Source of the DNA: Adiantum capillus-veneris | Taxonomy: Eukaryota > Streptophyta > Polypodiopsida > Polypodiales > Pteridaceae | Assembly: GCA_014529385.2 (NCBI GenBank) | Contig: CM043966.1 | Coordinates: 35,752,739-35,812,738, forward strand | DNA: 60,000 nt | Reading direction: 5' to 3' | Shown: piece after piece, positions 22,746-35,347 of the stretch | Layout of the letters: each line of letters starts with the position of its first letter | Position numbering within the stretch: position 1 is the stretch's first letter | The notes under the pieces: model-generated | Databases searched by the model: none | The model's input: the letters and a program-made list of their open reading frames with translations, nothing else | What the model was told of the DNA's origin: nothing | Position numbers and translations under genes: made by a program

Positions 22746-25700
22746 ATGTGAGGGCCTTGCCAAGGACCGCCGGCTGCACCATCTCCAAATGAATACACCA
22801 CGATTCTTGATATCCCTCCCGCTTGAGACCGACACCAAGACATGACTCCTCCTGCTCTTCGACGCCAACTCACGGGGGGTGATAACATTCACTTTTTCTC
22901 CCAAAATATCTTTCCTTATCGATTCAAAACTTTTCAATCGAAGCTATCATACTAAATTTGAACTCTACCTTCCAGGGTTAACTTGTGAGAAGTCTCTAAT
23001 TCACCCTTGGTTCAAGGTCATTGACACTTTTTTCTTGTTTTTGATCGAGCACAATCGTCAGTGTGTTCCCCTAAGATGAGTGTATTTACTAACTACACGA
23101 ATCCCACGTTCCCAAGTTTGATCCCCACTGCGTAGATCGGAATCCCTTTCCCTGTTGGTGACTTAACTTAATGGACAACATAAAATTTGTTCAACCTTCC
23201 AGCCAACAAATTAACCCTCCGAAATCCACCCTCCCATCGAATTGTTTGGTAAATGCACCTTTCTAAGGTAGTAAATATTTTACTTTTTTTTCCTTTAGTA
23301 TTATTAAATTTATCTAGTTATCTTTCAAGTAATCACATATAATCCTCCAGGTATATCCCTATCCTCGTCTCAGGACTCGGGTATCATGTCTCCTTCGCTG
23401 CATGTGCAGGTGACGCCTTTACACAACTTCCAATTCTTAATTTTCTTGATACTATTTGGGAAAGGCTTACAATTGATCTCCCTTAGGTTCCTTTTAAATA
23501 AATATTCCAAGAAGAAGAGCAAAGATCCGGCTGATGAGGACAATTGCAGGATATCCCATTTAGGTTCCTAGCCTTTCGAAGGTTCCTTTTTATAAAACAA
23601 TTAGAAGAAGTTCTTTAATTAAATCACATCCTCCTCCCTTATCCGATCCTTCATGGAATCCCTTTTTCCTTCCTCCTTTTTTCGTTAGCATCAGTCCTAC
23701 TCGGACTAAGCCAATTTCTAGATACATCCGTAGTCTCACCACCAGTCAATACACACTCCCACCCAATCCCAATTTGAGGGCCTTGAATGAACCCAGGCTC
23801 AAAATATAGACCAACGGTTATCAATCCTAACCAGAAAGGACCATCCCTTGTTGCATCCCACAGGAAAACACGTGCACTAGCCTTTTTCCAAACATGTAAG
23901 ACAAATTTTCTACTTAAATTCTTTATGTTATGCTAGGGCTATCCACATCAAATCTTTTTGGTGAAGTTTTTAATCCTATTTGGAATTTAGAGTGAGGTTT
24001 CTTGAGTTATAATTCCTCAGTTCCTATTTTCTTTTAATGTCTACTCAAACAAGACCTTAAGAAAACAATGAGTCTCTTGGGAGTTAAGGTTTTGTCTTGA
24101 CGTAAGTTTCAAGTTAACCCCGTCTTGGACGAATCCCATTTTTTTTTCTTGCACCTTTTGCAATCCATGGGGCATCTCCATGGAAGCGATGGGAGTTTTA
24201 TGTTCAAGCAACATGGTCATCACTTCCGTGAAGCTATCCCCTAACTCCCCCCATATTGTAATTGCTTTGCACATTATTTATACAAAATCAAGAAAAAGTG
24301 GTGAGCCTTTCATGAAAGCATTTATTTTGGAGAAATTATAATTCCTTTTTTTGAAAAATAAAGTTAGTTCCAAAAACAATTCCATTACTTATTTGCCTTT
24401 GATTTATGGCATTTATCTTTATAAGAGTAATTTATGTAAGAGAATAAAGTAAGTTAGAAATAAATAAAAATGTTTATGCGAGAGATTAAGGGATAATTAA
24501 AGATATTAGTCACTATTTCATCATGCATACTATCTAAGTAAATATGATCTCCAGTCACCTATGGTTAAAGAGAGTGCTTTCTACTCTATGCCATATTAAT
24601 CTGGTAATCTAAAGAACTTGAAATAATGAAACTTGAAATAACGTCATGATTAGTTGTTTTAACAAAGTGATTAGTTATGATTAGTAATGAATCATAATTA
24701 GAACGGGACAACAAAATCAAGAAGTTGTTCATTTTCCCAAGCAAACAAGGAAAAGGCTTGCTTGCACCAAGACTATGCATCTACTATGCACACATTGGTA
24801 GCCACTATGCAAAATGGTAGCTACCAATCCAGTAAATACTTAAACATGAATTTAAGTAAGCATGAAAGGTAAATTACTTTCAAGGAAGTGCAATAGCATA
24901 AAAAGAATAAGAAAATGTTACCTTAGTGTGTGTATGGTATAGTGTTCTCCTTGTTTTGGACGTAGTCAGCTCTCTCCCTCTTCACCTTCACTTGAAGACC
25001 ACCAATGTCGCTACTTGGATTGAGAGAAAAATCGAGATGAACGAGATTCAAGCTATGGAAAGTTGGAGGGTTAGGAGAGAGGATAGGGAGAGTGTAATAT
25101 GAAGAAGAAGATCAAGTTTTGACAAACCTGATTAGGGTCTTGGTCATGGCTTCTCTTGGAGAGGAGTGTGTGTATGAGGTGCTTGTGTGAAAGAGGCTTA
25201 TCTATGAATTTTGCAAGCTTACTCTCAAGTTTGCATGGTGAGAAAATGAAGAAGAGAAGTGTAAAATGAGAAGAGAAACTCTCTTTTTATGCACATTTTA
25301 GAGAAGTGCCTTCATTTATCTTGATAGCTTATCTTCTTTGTTGATAAGTTCTATCTACTTATCTTGATAACTTATCTTGCTTTTTAAAACTTCTTCAACA
25401 ATTTACTCACCTTATCCTTATTTTTTTATTTTTTTTTCTTATCTTACTTTTTCCTTTTTCCTTGTCTTTTTCTTTACGCTAATTTTTCTTGAAATGAAAA
25501 GCTAATTTTCCATGCATTGGTTATGCCCATGTTTGCATGGTGCAAATCTAAAGTGTCTCATGAGTAAACTTTGGAGCTTGGATTTAGCCCGAATTCATCT
25601 CAAATTTTTTTAATTTTTTTTTCTAAGAGTTGATGGTTTAGATGCGTCGGTCAAACGTAAGGTCTAGGAGGAGGCCCTTACAAACTCTCCAACAAAAAGA

Positions 25701-26051
25701 AAAAGTTGTCCTCAACTTGGAACAATAAAGGAAGACAATAAATTTTCATCCGTAAGTTACACCTTTAACTTTTAGGTAACACTAATTTGTTCTTCTCTAG
25801 TAGGCTCATCTATATGGGATCTATATAAGGTGTAATCTCTCCTTCTTTCTTGTAGTATTCTTGCCTCCATCTTTCTCTCTTCTTTCTATCTTCCAGCCAA
25901 GAGATTCTTAGGATTATCTCTTTTAATCTTTTTCGATGTCTCTTTGCTCATTTCCTTACTTTATGGACCTGTGGTGGCGGGAGTTGTTTTTATCTAGTGG
26001 CCATTCCTTATCTTCAACAAGCAAGTGAATCTGTAAGGAGAGATTTTGTGG
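22746..26051. other. AT-rich unassigned stretch, possible old LTR edge
   Basis: No gene recognised across about 3.3 kb. TTATCTTGATA(A/G)CTTATC occurs as short direct repeats at about 25318-25375. GGCCCTTACA at 25672-25681 followed by a pyrimidine-rich tract would, on the minus strand, read as a purine tract joined to TGTAAGGGCC, as at the start of a gypsy 3' LTR. The flank (GTTGTCCTCAACTTGG) resembles that beside the chromovirus LTR (GTTGTCCTCGACTATG, 27708). This is weak evidence for an older, related LTR. Confidence 0.3.
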
Positions 26052-26056
26052 AGCGA
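25975..26056 (+). pseudogene. Coding-like fragment interrupted by the chromovirus insertion (left part)
   Basis: One plus-strand frame reads AIPYLQQASESVRRDFVER up to the insertion point. After the element, skipping one copy of the AGCGA duplication, the same frame continues at 34832 with YEHLLFPHLEVSVAQIKWWK and then a stop. Continuity across an 8.8-kb insertion suggests a once-coding unit, but I do not recognise the family. Confidence 0.35.
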
Positions 26057-27684
26057 TGTAATGGAATTGGCCTATTTAATTTGAGAGTAGCGGAAATTAA
26101 TGAGAGTACTTTTGAGAAATGAATTTGTGAGCATAGCGGGTGAACATAATTGAAGATAGCAACATAATCATAGCAATTAGTTAACTTGGCATGAACAATA
26201 CTTTTGCAAGAGAGAGAATTTAGAGAACATGACAACAATTGAGGACCGGATTTATGTGGAGCCGGTCCCCCCTCCAATAGGCATTTGTATTATGATTTCT
26301 CCCATTAAGAGAGACTTGTTACAATACAATCTTTGTGTTCCTTGTGACCTAGGTGATGCAATGAAGCTGGAAAGATTTATGCATCACAAACATAACATAA
26401 ACTTGAAGAAAGCTTTAACTATCCCAAGCCTCAGTCCCAAGACCTCAAACACCTTCGAAGGTGGAGAGAGCTAGCAGGGAATGAGGGTAGGGAAGAGGAA
26501 GAAGAAACATTTCGTAGGAGAAAGAATTAGTTCCTCACTTATCATAACTCTTGTTGCTAGCATACATAATAGCATAGTAATTAAGAAGCAGGAGATGACA
26601 AGTTTAAGCATTGAAGCATGGCTCTTGGTTGGATTTGCACTCCATATCCAAGAGTGTTGGTGTAGGCTCTCAACCTCTACTTGCTTGGAGAAGGAGAGGG
26701 AGCTCTTGCACTTTGCATAGCACACCATGAGAGTGTTTGTGAGTGTGTGGATGAGTATACCCCCTAAGCAACCCCCTAGCTTGCTTGGGTCGTCCCCCCC
26801 TTGTAGCTCATGCTTGAAGCTCATTGGACCCCTCTAGGCCTAGCCAATCACAAGCAGGAGGCATTACAAGCAGTAAGGGTAGCCTTGAGACAAGTGTCCC
26901 CCTTTCCCCTTTGAGAGAGAGGGATAGATAATTGATAAATCAATTAATTAAATCTCCTAAATTATTATTGGACCCCTTGGGTGGCGAACCAATAGGCTTC
27001 AGGCACACCATGAGGGCAACACGAGGAGGAACTTGACAAGTGTCCCTTTTGCTTTCTTTGTACCATGCATGCCTTGTGTGAGTGTGTGGGTGTTCTCTCT
27101 CATCCCCCCTCATGTAGGGCTCGCCCCCTCCTTGTAGGGATTGAATCTTTGACTTTTTGACACCTCAACCCCTCATGCATAGGCCCAGTTCCCACCACAA
27201 GCTTGGCTCATAAGCACTTTAAGCTTGGGCTGGGTTCTCACCTCAAGTGCAACCCTAGCATCTCAAGCATGTCAAGTACCTCAAGAATCTCAATAATTAA
27301 GCACCTCAAGCATCTCAAGCATCTCAATCATCAAGAACCTTAGTCATCAAGCATGACAAGCAGGACAAGCACCTCGAGCTGGGTCGGGTTCCTGCGCCTC
27401 AAGCTCAGCCCTAGCTTACCTAAGGTCAAAGGCCTTTTACACACATTATTGGAGGTCTTCAATGAAGCTAACTTAAGGTTTTATGCTCCATTTGTTAGCC
27501 TTGAGCTTTGATAGACCATCTCTCATTTGGGCCCCTTTACCATTGGCCCCGTGTTGAGATAGATCTATAAGCACATGTCTATATCTTAACACTTGTTCCC
27601 ATTTATTCTCCCACATTAAGTGATCAATTTAATATGAGAAAATCATTTGGGTTGGTTAGATATTAGATATTAGATTTTATGACA
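26057..27684 (-). repeat. LTR (3' in element sense) of the chromovirus-like element
   Basis: In plus orientation it runs TGTAATGG...TTATGACA. It contains a run of CTCAAGCAT/CTCAAGCAC-type decamers (about 27258-27375) and shares conserved open frames with the other LTR (for example around 26229-26824). Those frames are LTR sequence, not genes. Confidence 0.95.
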
Positions 27685-28047
27685 TTACCTCTCTCTTGAA
27701 ATCATAGTTGTCCTCGACTATGAGGTGGAAGAGATAAAACCTTAGTCATTAGTCAATTTTACTTAGCGGGTAGAGGATCCCTTTTTACCCTACGACATCT
27801 TTCCAAGATGGAAGACTAATCCATTTGGTGCTTGGGAGACATGGCTGCCGCAAGCATGTCTGCTCTTTAGTCCATTTCATTCTCCCACAGTAGAGTGACA
27901 AATTCTACTTGGTGTTTGAGAGACGTCGTCATCACAAACATGATTCTAAGCATGCATACTAGTTAAATTTGTGCACAATTAAAAAGAGGACTAGTCTTAT
28001 AAGAAGAAAAACATGAGTCATTTAAAAGAAATTTGTACATTTGCTTA

Positions 28048-31000
28048 CTATAATATAGCATTGTAAGGATTGACAAGGTTCATACTATCCTTAAGCTGTA
28101 TTCCTTGCATCTATCTAGCATCTTCAAAAGGATAATTTTTGAACTTAATAAGATATCGTCGGATAATCTTACCATGTCGTAGTACCTTGTCTTCATGCCG
28201 AAGAACAGCTTCGGGTTGTAGCACCTCTTCTTGGTCTTCAATAATTGGTTCAGTTGGTGGCTCTCCTTTGTAGGGCTTCAATAGGCTTACATGAAAGGCA
28301 TTGTGTATGAGACAATGGTTGGGCAACTTGAGTTGATAAGCCATCTCATTGATGGACTTCAAGATTTGGAAAGGACCATAGTATGTTTTTGCTAGTTTAG
28401 CATAATACTTTTGATGGACCGTAGAATTTTTGCCCGTCGTTTGCCTTAATCGAGCCTTAGGAAACTTGAGTAAGACCCAATCATTTTCTTTGAACATTAA
28501 GGCTCTTGTGTGCTTATCAGCAACAACTTTTTGCCTTTGTTGAGAGATGGATATAGCCTCCTTAATCTTTTGAAAAGATTCTTGTAGGTCAAGGCTATAC
28601 TCATCGGCGGCGGCGAAGATCTTCCCATGTACTTTGAGTAGCAAGGGACTTTTAGGTCTTCCCTCAATGATCTCAAAAGGTGCTTTTCCTGTAGAAGTAT
28701 GTACAGTATTATTGTAGGCATACTCTACAAGAGGTAAGTACTTTTCTCATTGTGAGCGTTGATCTACTTCGGTAACATAAGTTTTGAGTAGATCGAGTAT
28801 CGTGAGATTGGCTATCTCACTTTGGCCATCCGTTTGTGGGTGATGGGCCGAAGAGAAATTCAATCTTGTTCCTAGATTTTCAAAGAGACCTTTCCAGAAA
28901 TTACTGGTCATTCTAGGATCTCTATCTGACACGATGGATGTGGGTAATCCATGGTGCTTGAAAATCTGAGATATGAAGAGAGTTGCCATTTGATGTGCCT
29001 TAATAGTCTTTTTGACAGGAATAAAATGTGCTTGCTTGCTAAACCTGTCAACTATTGTCCATATTCCTGTATTCCCATGGATAGACTTGGGTAATCCAAA
29101 GATGAAATCCATGGATATACTCTCCCATGGTGAATTTGGAATAGGCAATGGCTGGAGTAATCCAGGTTGCTTCCCTCTATCATACTTGGTCTTTTGGCAT
29201 ACTACACATTTTGAAACATACTCTTGTATGCCCACTTTCATGGTAGGCCAATAGAAGTACGTCTCTACTCCTCGGAGAGTAGGTTGAATACCTCTATGCC
29301 CCGCATATGGAGGAGCATGGGATTCATACATAACTTTCTCACGAAGGGAATGGGTGACACATAACCTATTTCCATGGAGAAGATAACCATCCTGCAAGGT
29401 GAATGGTTCCTCTTTCTTCCCCAAAGCAAGGGCTGACATTATGTCTCTAAAGTCAGGGTCAGTAGCATACTCATCTATCATAGAGGATAGATCATTGTGA
29501 GTAGCTATAGACACCGCATTAACTTTGGGTCGTCGTGAAAGTGCATCCGCCACTTGATTGTGCTTACCAGCTATGTGAGCAATATGGAAATTAAATTGCG
29601 AAAGAAAATTTGCCCACCTCATTTGTTTGTCGAAAAGCTTGGTTTGCGTCATGAAATACTTGAGACTTTGGTGGTCGGTTCGTAGGATAAATGGAGTCCC
29701 CAATAGGTACTGCTTCCATGTGTCTAGGGCATGTAGAACAGCTAAAATCTCTTTCTCATAAATGCCCAAGACTCGTTCATCAATATTGAGCCTCCGCCTC
29801 TCATATGCTATGGCATGCCCTTCTTGAAGCAAAACTGCTCCAAGGCAATCACCACAAGCATCACATTGGACCTCAAATGGCTTTGAGAGATCCGGAAGCA
29901 CGAAAACTAGTTGGGAAGTAAGCTTCTCTTTGAGCTTTTCAAAAGCATTTTGCTCCTTAGCAGTCCATACAAACTTAACGTTCTTCTTAGTTAAGTCGTG
30001 TAGTGGTCCTGCTACTTGAGAGAATTTTGCTATGAAGCGTCTATAGTATGCGCACATACCAACAAAGCTTCTTAGCTCATGTAGATTTCTTGGGTTAGGC
30101 CATGCTTTTATTACCTCTAGCTTTGATGGATCCATTCGGATACCGTCTTTAGAGATAATATGACCTAAGTATTGAATCTCTTGAAGGAAGAATTCGCTTT
30201 TCTTTTGGTTGAGAAAAAGCTTGTTCTCCCTCAATGCTTGAAAAATCACTCGGAGATGTTGCTTATGTTCCTCCAAAGACTTGGAGTAGATGATGATATC
30301 ATCAAAGAACACTCCAGTGAATTTGCGCTATGGTCTAAAAATTTTCTCCATCAAATGATTGAACGTAGCTGGTGCATTAGTCAAGCCAAAAGGCATGACT
30401 AGATATTCATAAAGACCAAACGTTGTGTGAAACGAATCCTTTAAGATATATTCATCCACTATCCTTATTTGATGATAGCCACTCTTAAGGTCAATCCTAC
30501 TGAAGTAGGTCGAGCCTTGTAGCTTATCAAACAGATCTTCTACCCGAGGTACGGGAAATCTGTTTTTGATAGTGATATGGTTTAGTGCTCGATAGTCCAC
30601 ACACATACGGTATGTACCATCTTTCTTTTGCACTAAAAGGACTGGAGAACAAAAGGGAGAGGAACTAGGCCTCACCATCCCTTGTACTTGCCTCATGATC
30701 TCCTCTTGTTGAGCTTGTGAGACTCGATAAGGAGGCTTGTTAGGTGGTGAGCTTCCAGGAAGGAGCTCAACGCGATGGTCATCATCCCCTCATTTTGGAG
30801 GAAAGTCCATAGGGATATCATCGATGAACACATCTTGGAATCATTTTAGAAAATTAGACAAGTCTAACTCTTCTTGATTCCTACCATTTACATTTGATGA
30901 AACATTAGTATCTTTTAGAGACTCTTTGACAAAAATCATGTACGCAGAAACTAAGCTCTTTATTGACTTATCAAAAGCAAGAGGATTTACAAGTGGAATA

Positions 31001-32790
31001 GTGCGACCACGCTCACTAGCATCTATATACATGTTCTTTCCCCTGTAGGTGTAGATTCTCCTTTCAGGGAACTTCATGTTGGCAGCCATGCGATCAAACC
31101 ATGGTGCCCCTAGGATAACATCCTCATGTTGGAGAGGAGAGATGAAGAAGTCTTCCTTGTCGACATAGCTTTGGACATGAAGCCTCAACTTCCCAATCAA
31201 GGGAGTAACGGAGGCTTGTTGTCCCTTGAAAGCTGCATCAGCCACTACTATATCTCCCATCTCAAAATCTTGAATGCCCAACTTGGTGGCCAACTCCGTT
31301 GATATGAAGTTGAGAGTAGAGCTAGGGTCAAACAAGATGAAGGCATCATACTCTCTTACCTTTCCCCAAGCATAGGAAAGTGATGATCCTTTGCAATGAG
31401 CATCCTCTTTTGGAGCTTCGATGGTGGAAGCCCTAGGAGTCTCATTGTGAGTATTCTTCTTGGGGCAAGAACAATAGCCATGTCCTTGCTCCCCACACTT
31501 GAAACACTTATGGTCCTTGCGAAAAGCTTCAAGCTCTTCAGGAGAGAGTTTGTTTTCACCTTTGTAAACTCCCTTCTCCTTGGACCGATTGTTGTTGTTG
31601 TTGGAATTGGCTTGGGAAGTATTTTGAACATTGGTTTTCCCCTTTGCATCATTTTTGTCTTTGTTTTCCATGGGCTTGACATTACGTCTAGCCCCTTGAT
31701 GGAAATTGATGCATGAAGCAACCATGGTGTGATGGATTACTTCGCTAATAGTACCAGGCCATTGAGAGTTGATGTATTCGGCCATCTCTTCAGGTAATCC
31801 CGCACAGAATTGCTGCCTTTGCTCGGCAAAGTCTATCTTTTGAAAGACAGTAGCCTTGAGATGTAAATCCCAAAACTTGTCTACATATTTGTGGATATAC
31901 TCATGGGAGAGGAGCTTCAAGCTGCGCCATTCGGTAAGCACTTTGTCCTTTGCATCGCTTGCAAGGAATTGCTTCATGATGGAAACTCGTAGAGTTTTCC
32001 ATGTCTTTGGGGCTTCACCATTTCCACGAAGGCTAGCCTACCATTGACGAGTTGATTTTTGGAAGTGCATAGCTACATGGCGTAGCTTGGAGGACTCTGT
32101 GACGCCCTCATCTCCAAAGACCGCATCAAATTGCTGGATGAAGGCCAACACTTTGTCGGTAGCACTGAAGGTGCCATCATAGGTGAGAAAAGAGATACTC
32201 TTTCCTCCCTCCTTGAACTTCTTTAGCTTTTGTGACCTTCACCATGCAGGAAATGATTTACGATGTCCTCCCCTCTTGTATTCTCTAGGAGAATAACCAT
32301 AACTTTCGTCAGAAGAAGAGGAAGGTGAAGAAGAAGGAGAAGAGGGTGACCTATTCCTAGCCCTTTTCTTCCTTTGTTTCCTCTCTTGCCTTTCAGAGTG
32401 ATGAGGAGAAGGACTATGTGTTGATCTTTTCCTCTTGGGAGGAGTGGGCGATTGTCTAGACCGCCGTCTTCGTGGAGCCACATCTTCAGAGGAACTTAAA
32501 CTTTCATTGCTTTCTTGCTCTTTGGATTCCTCCTCTCGAATGGGAGAGAGTATTCTTTTGGGGGTCTCTTCAAGAGGCCTCCTAAGCTCTCTCTCCTCTT
32601 GGAGAGGAAGGGAAATTCCATAAGCACGAAGTTGTTGAGTAACTTCGGCTTGCAAAGCAAGGTTGCCCATAGCTTGTTGCAACCTAGTGACGAGATAATT
32701 CACAAACATGGGAGCATCATCATTAGCACCTTCATGTGCAAAATCAAAGCTATCAATGTTCATTCTACTCTCTTGATTATTGTCAGCCAT
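28048..32790 (-). pseudogene. Chromovirus gag-pol, one frame with internal stops
   Basis: From the ATG at 32788-32790 to TAG at 28048-28050 the minus strand stays in one reading frame (4,743 nt, 1,581 codons), with no frameshift seen. Domains in order: an N-terminal gag with an Arg/Ser-rich block (about 32270-32480), gag core (31730-31980) and a CCHC knuckle CFKCGEQGHGYCSC (about 31465-31506). Protease has FDPSSTLNFIS near 31310-31342. Reverse transcriptase has [17 protein letters not shown] (about 30590-30640) and FFDDIIIYS (about 30280-30310). RNase H ends at HNQVADALS (about 29550), then the integrase zinc region and core (DRDPRMTSNFW near 28890). A chromodomain-like tail includes YLIKFKNYPFEDAR. 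Seven nonsense codons interrupt it: 32239, 32038, 30841, 30790, 30328, 28747 and 28111 (low coordinate of each). All are TGA or TAG, so no full polyprotein can be made without readthrough. Confidence 0.93.
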
Positions 32791-33191
32791 GTTAACAAAA
32801 TTTATGTATGTACTTAGTGTATGCTTTGGCAATTCAAAACCTTAGTTGCCACTCCTCTTAGCCTTTGAAAATCGGCTCTTAAGTATCTACACCCACGGCT
32901 CAAAGTGGTTAATTATAGAGAGTAGAGGAGTAGGTCTAACATAGCAGAGTTGCCAAGGGCTAGCTCCTTTTGAACTTCTTATGGCTCAATAATGGTAAAG
33001 CCGTAGGCAAGTCTAAAAAGACTCCATTATTAAGTCCAAAGCTCCCGAGGTGTGCACCATCCCCCACATAGTGGGCTCAACAAAACCGATAATAGATCCC
33101 AGCTCCACTTACCCTAATATAATTAACAACATCAACCATTTATAGGCTACTTAAGGACCTGTCTTCTTAAGCAAGAAAAGAGAAACCAAAT

Positions 33192-33203
33192 GCTCTAATA
33201 CCA
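33192..33203 (-). other. Primer-binding site of the chromovirus-like element
   Basis: The minus strand reads TGGTATTAGAGC, one transition from the initiator tRNA-Met complement TGGTATCAGAGC, two bases from the LTR edge. Confidence 0.85.
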
Positions 33204-33204
33204 A

Positions 33205-34826
33205 TGTAATGGAATTGGCCTATTTAATTTGAGAGTAGCGGAAAATAATGAGAGTACTTTTGAGAAATGACTTTGTGAGCATAGCGGGTGAACATAATTG
33301 AAGATAGCAACATAATCATAGCAATTAGTTAACTTGGCATGAAAAATACTTTTGCAAGAGAGAGAATTTAGAGAACATGACAACAGTTGAGGACCGGATG
33401 TATGTGGAGCCGGCCCCCCCTCCAATAGGCATTTGTATTATGATTTCTCCCATTAAGAGAGACTTGTTACAATACAATCTTTGTGTTCCTTGTGACCTAG
33501 GTGATGCAATGAAGCTAGAAAGCTTCATGCATCACAAACATAACATAAACTTGAAGAAAGCTTTAACTATCCCAAGCCTCAGTCCCAAGACCTCAAACAC
33601 CTTCGAAGGTGGAGAGAGCTAGCAGGGAATGAGGGTAGGGAAGAGGAAGAAGAAACATTTCGTAGGAGAAAGAATTAGTTCCTCACTTATCATAACTCTT
33701 GTTGCTAGCATACATAATAGCATAGTAATTAAGAAGCAGGAGATGACAAGTTTAAGCATTGAAGCATGGCTCTTGGTTGGATTTGCACTCCATATCCAAG
33801 AGTGTTGGTGTAGGCTCTCAACCTCTACTTGCTTGGAGAAGGAGAGGGAGCTCTTGCACTTTGCATAGCACACCATGAGAGTGTTTGTGAGTGTGTGGAT
33901 GAGTATACCCCCTAAGCAACCCCCTAGCTTGCTTGGGTCGTCCCCCCCTTGTAGCTCATGCTTGAAGCTCATTGGACCCCTCTAGGCCTAGCCAATCACA
34001 AGCAGGAGGCATTACAAGCAGCAAGGGTAGCCTTGAGACAAGTGTCCCCCTTTCCCCTTTGAGAGAGAGGGCTAGATAATTGATAAATCAATTAATTAAA
34101 TCTCCTAAATTATTATTGGACCCCTTGGGTGGCCAACCAATAGGCTTCAGGCACACCATGAGGGCAACACGAGGAGGAACTTGACAAGTGTCCCTTTTGC
34201 TTTCTTTGTACCATGCATGCCTAGTGTGAGTGTGTGGGTGTTCTCTCTCATCCCCCCTCATGTAGGGCTCGCCCCCTCCTTGTAGGGATTGAATCTTTGA
34301 CTTTTTGACACCTCAAACCCTCATGCATAGGCCCAGTTCCCACCACAAGCTTGGCTCATAAGCACTTTAAGCTTGGGCTGGGTTCTCACCTCAAGTGCAA
34401 CCCTAGCATCTCAAGCATGTCAAGCACCTCAAGCATCTCAATGATTAAGCACCTCAAGCATCTCAAGCACCTCAAGCACCTTAGTCATCAAGCATGACAA
34501 GTAGGACAAGCACCTCGAGCTGGGTCGGGTTCCCGCGTCTCAAGCTCAGCCCTAGCTTACCTAAGGTCAAAGGCCTTTTACACACATTATTGGAGGTCTT
34601 CAATGAAGCTAACCCTAAGGTCTTATGCTCCATTTGTTAGCCTTGATCTTTGATAGACTATCTCTCATTTGGGCCCCTTTACCATTGGCCCCGTGTTGAG
34701 ATAGATCTATAAGCACATGTCTATATCTTAACACCTGTCCCCGTTTATTCTCCCACATTAAGTGATCAATTTAATATGAGAAAATCATTTGGGTTGGTTA
34801 GATATTAGATATTAGATTTTATGAAA
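33205..34826 (-). repeat. LTR (5' in element sense) of the chromovirus-like element
   Basis: It matches 26057-27684 nearly base for base. The decamer tract (about 34404-34510) differs in copy number and the terminal CA has become AA. It is followed by the AGCGA duplication. Confidence 0.95.
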
Positions 34827-34831
34827 AGCGA

Positions 34832-35347
34832 TATGAGCACCTGCTTTTCCCTCACTTGGAAGTTTCAGTAGCACAAATCAAATGGTGGAAGTTCTGAGGC
34901 GTAACAAGGGTGACACTATGGGGTCGGGATCACTTTTGGAACAATGTTTACTTGGCTATGGTTATTGAAGCTATGGGTTTCGGTCATCGATATTACTGCG
35001 TGATTAGGTCAATGCATCGAGGATTTTTTGAACCAGCCTTTTTGGTTGCACAATTCTTTCCTCATCGACAAATATATCTTTACCCTCACTTTGGTTTACC
35101 TCTTAGAGGACCCTCTAACTTCTCACCTCATACTAGAGAGATCAGTGCAACAATTTCACAGAGAATTATTCCTATGGATGAAAGGCCTAATATGTGCCTT
35201 GTTTGTGATAGTTGCTTTTGTGATTGTGTGATGGATATGCTTATTAACTTGGTAAAAAATATATCTTCATTGTATCTTTTAACAAGCTCATCATATATTA
35301 AGACCTTGGTTCTTGTCTCGAGTCATTCTTTCTTTGATTTTTCTTGA
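34832..35347 (+). pseudogene. Coding-like sequence right of the chromovirus insertion
   Basis: The frame broken at 26056 resumes here (YEHLLFPHLEVSVAQIKWWK, then a stop near 34895). It runs on in the same sense as an open stretch 34910-35347 containing LWGRDHFWNNVYLAMVIEAM and GFGHRYYCVIRSM. That segment has a faint likeness to LINE reverse-transcriptase core sequence, but no active-site motif is present and I would not assign it. Past about 35230 the composition becomes AT-rich and non-coding. Confidence 0.3.

Larger units (their letters stand above)
26057..34826 (-). mobile_element. Full-length Ty3/gypsy chromovirus-like retrotransposon
   Basis: The element is 8,770 bp. The LTRs are 26057-27684 (3' LTR in element sense) and 33205-34826 (5' LTR), each about 1.62 kb and nearly identical. 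Primer site: 33192-33203 (minus strand TGGTATTAGAGC, one base off the initiator tRNA-Met match). The purine tract is at 27685-27697. A 5-bp target duplication AGCGA lies at 26052-26056 and 34827-34831. The outer end of the 5' LTR has AA where CA is expected (34825-34826). Gag, protease, reverse transcriptase, RNase H, integrase and a chromodomain-like tail follow in gypsy order. The LTR similarity indicates a young insertion. Confidence 0.95.

Noticed and set aside
26229-26824. Open frames on both strands repeated exactly at 33377-33972
   Set aside because: They lie inside the two LTRs of the chromovirus-like element, so duplication reflects the LTR pair, not gene duplication.
21989-30696. 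Possibility that the gypsy-type polymerase segments are endogenous pararetrovirus (caulimovirid) copies
   Set aside because: The full element has LTRs, primer site, purine tract, target duplication, integrase and a chromodomain-like tail, which pararetroviruses lack; no movement or coat protein motifs were seen.
34910-35347. Calling this open frame a LINE reverse transcriptase
   Set aside because: Resemblance is limited to about 25 residues, without the FADD/YADD-type active site or flanking RT blocks.
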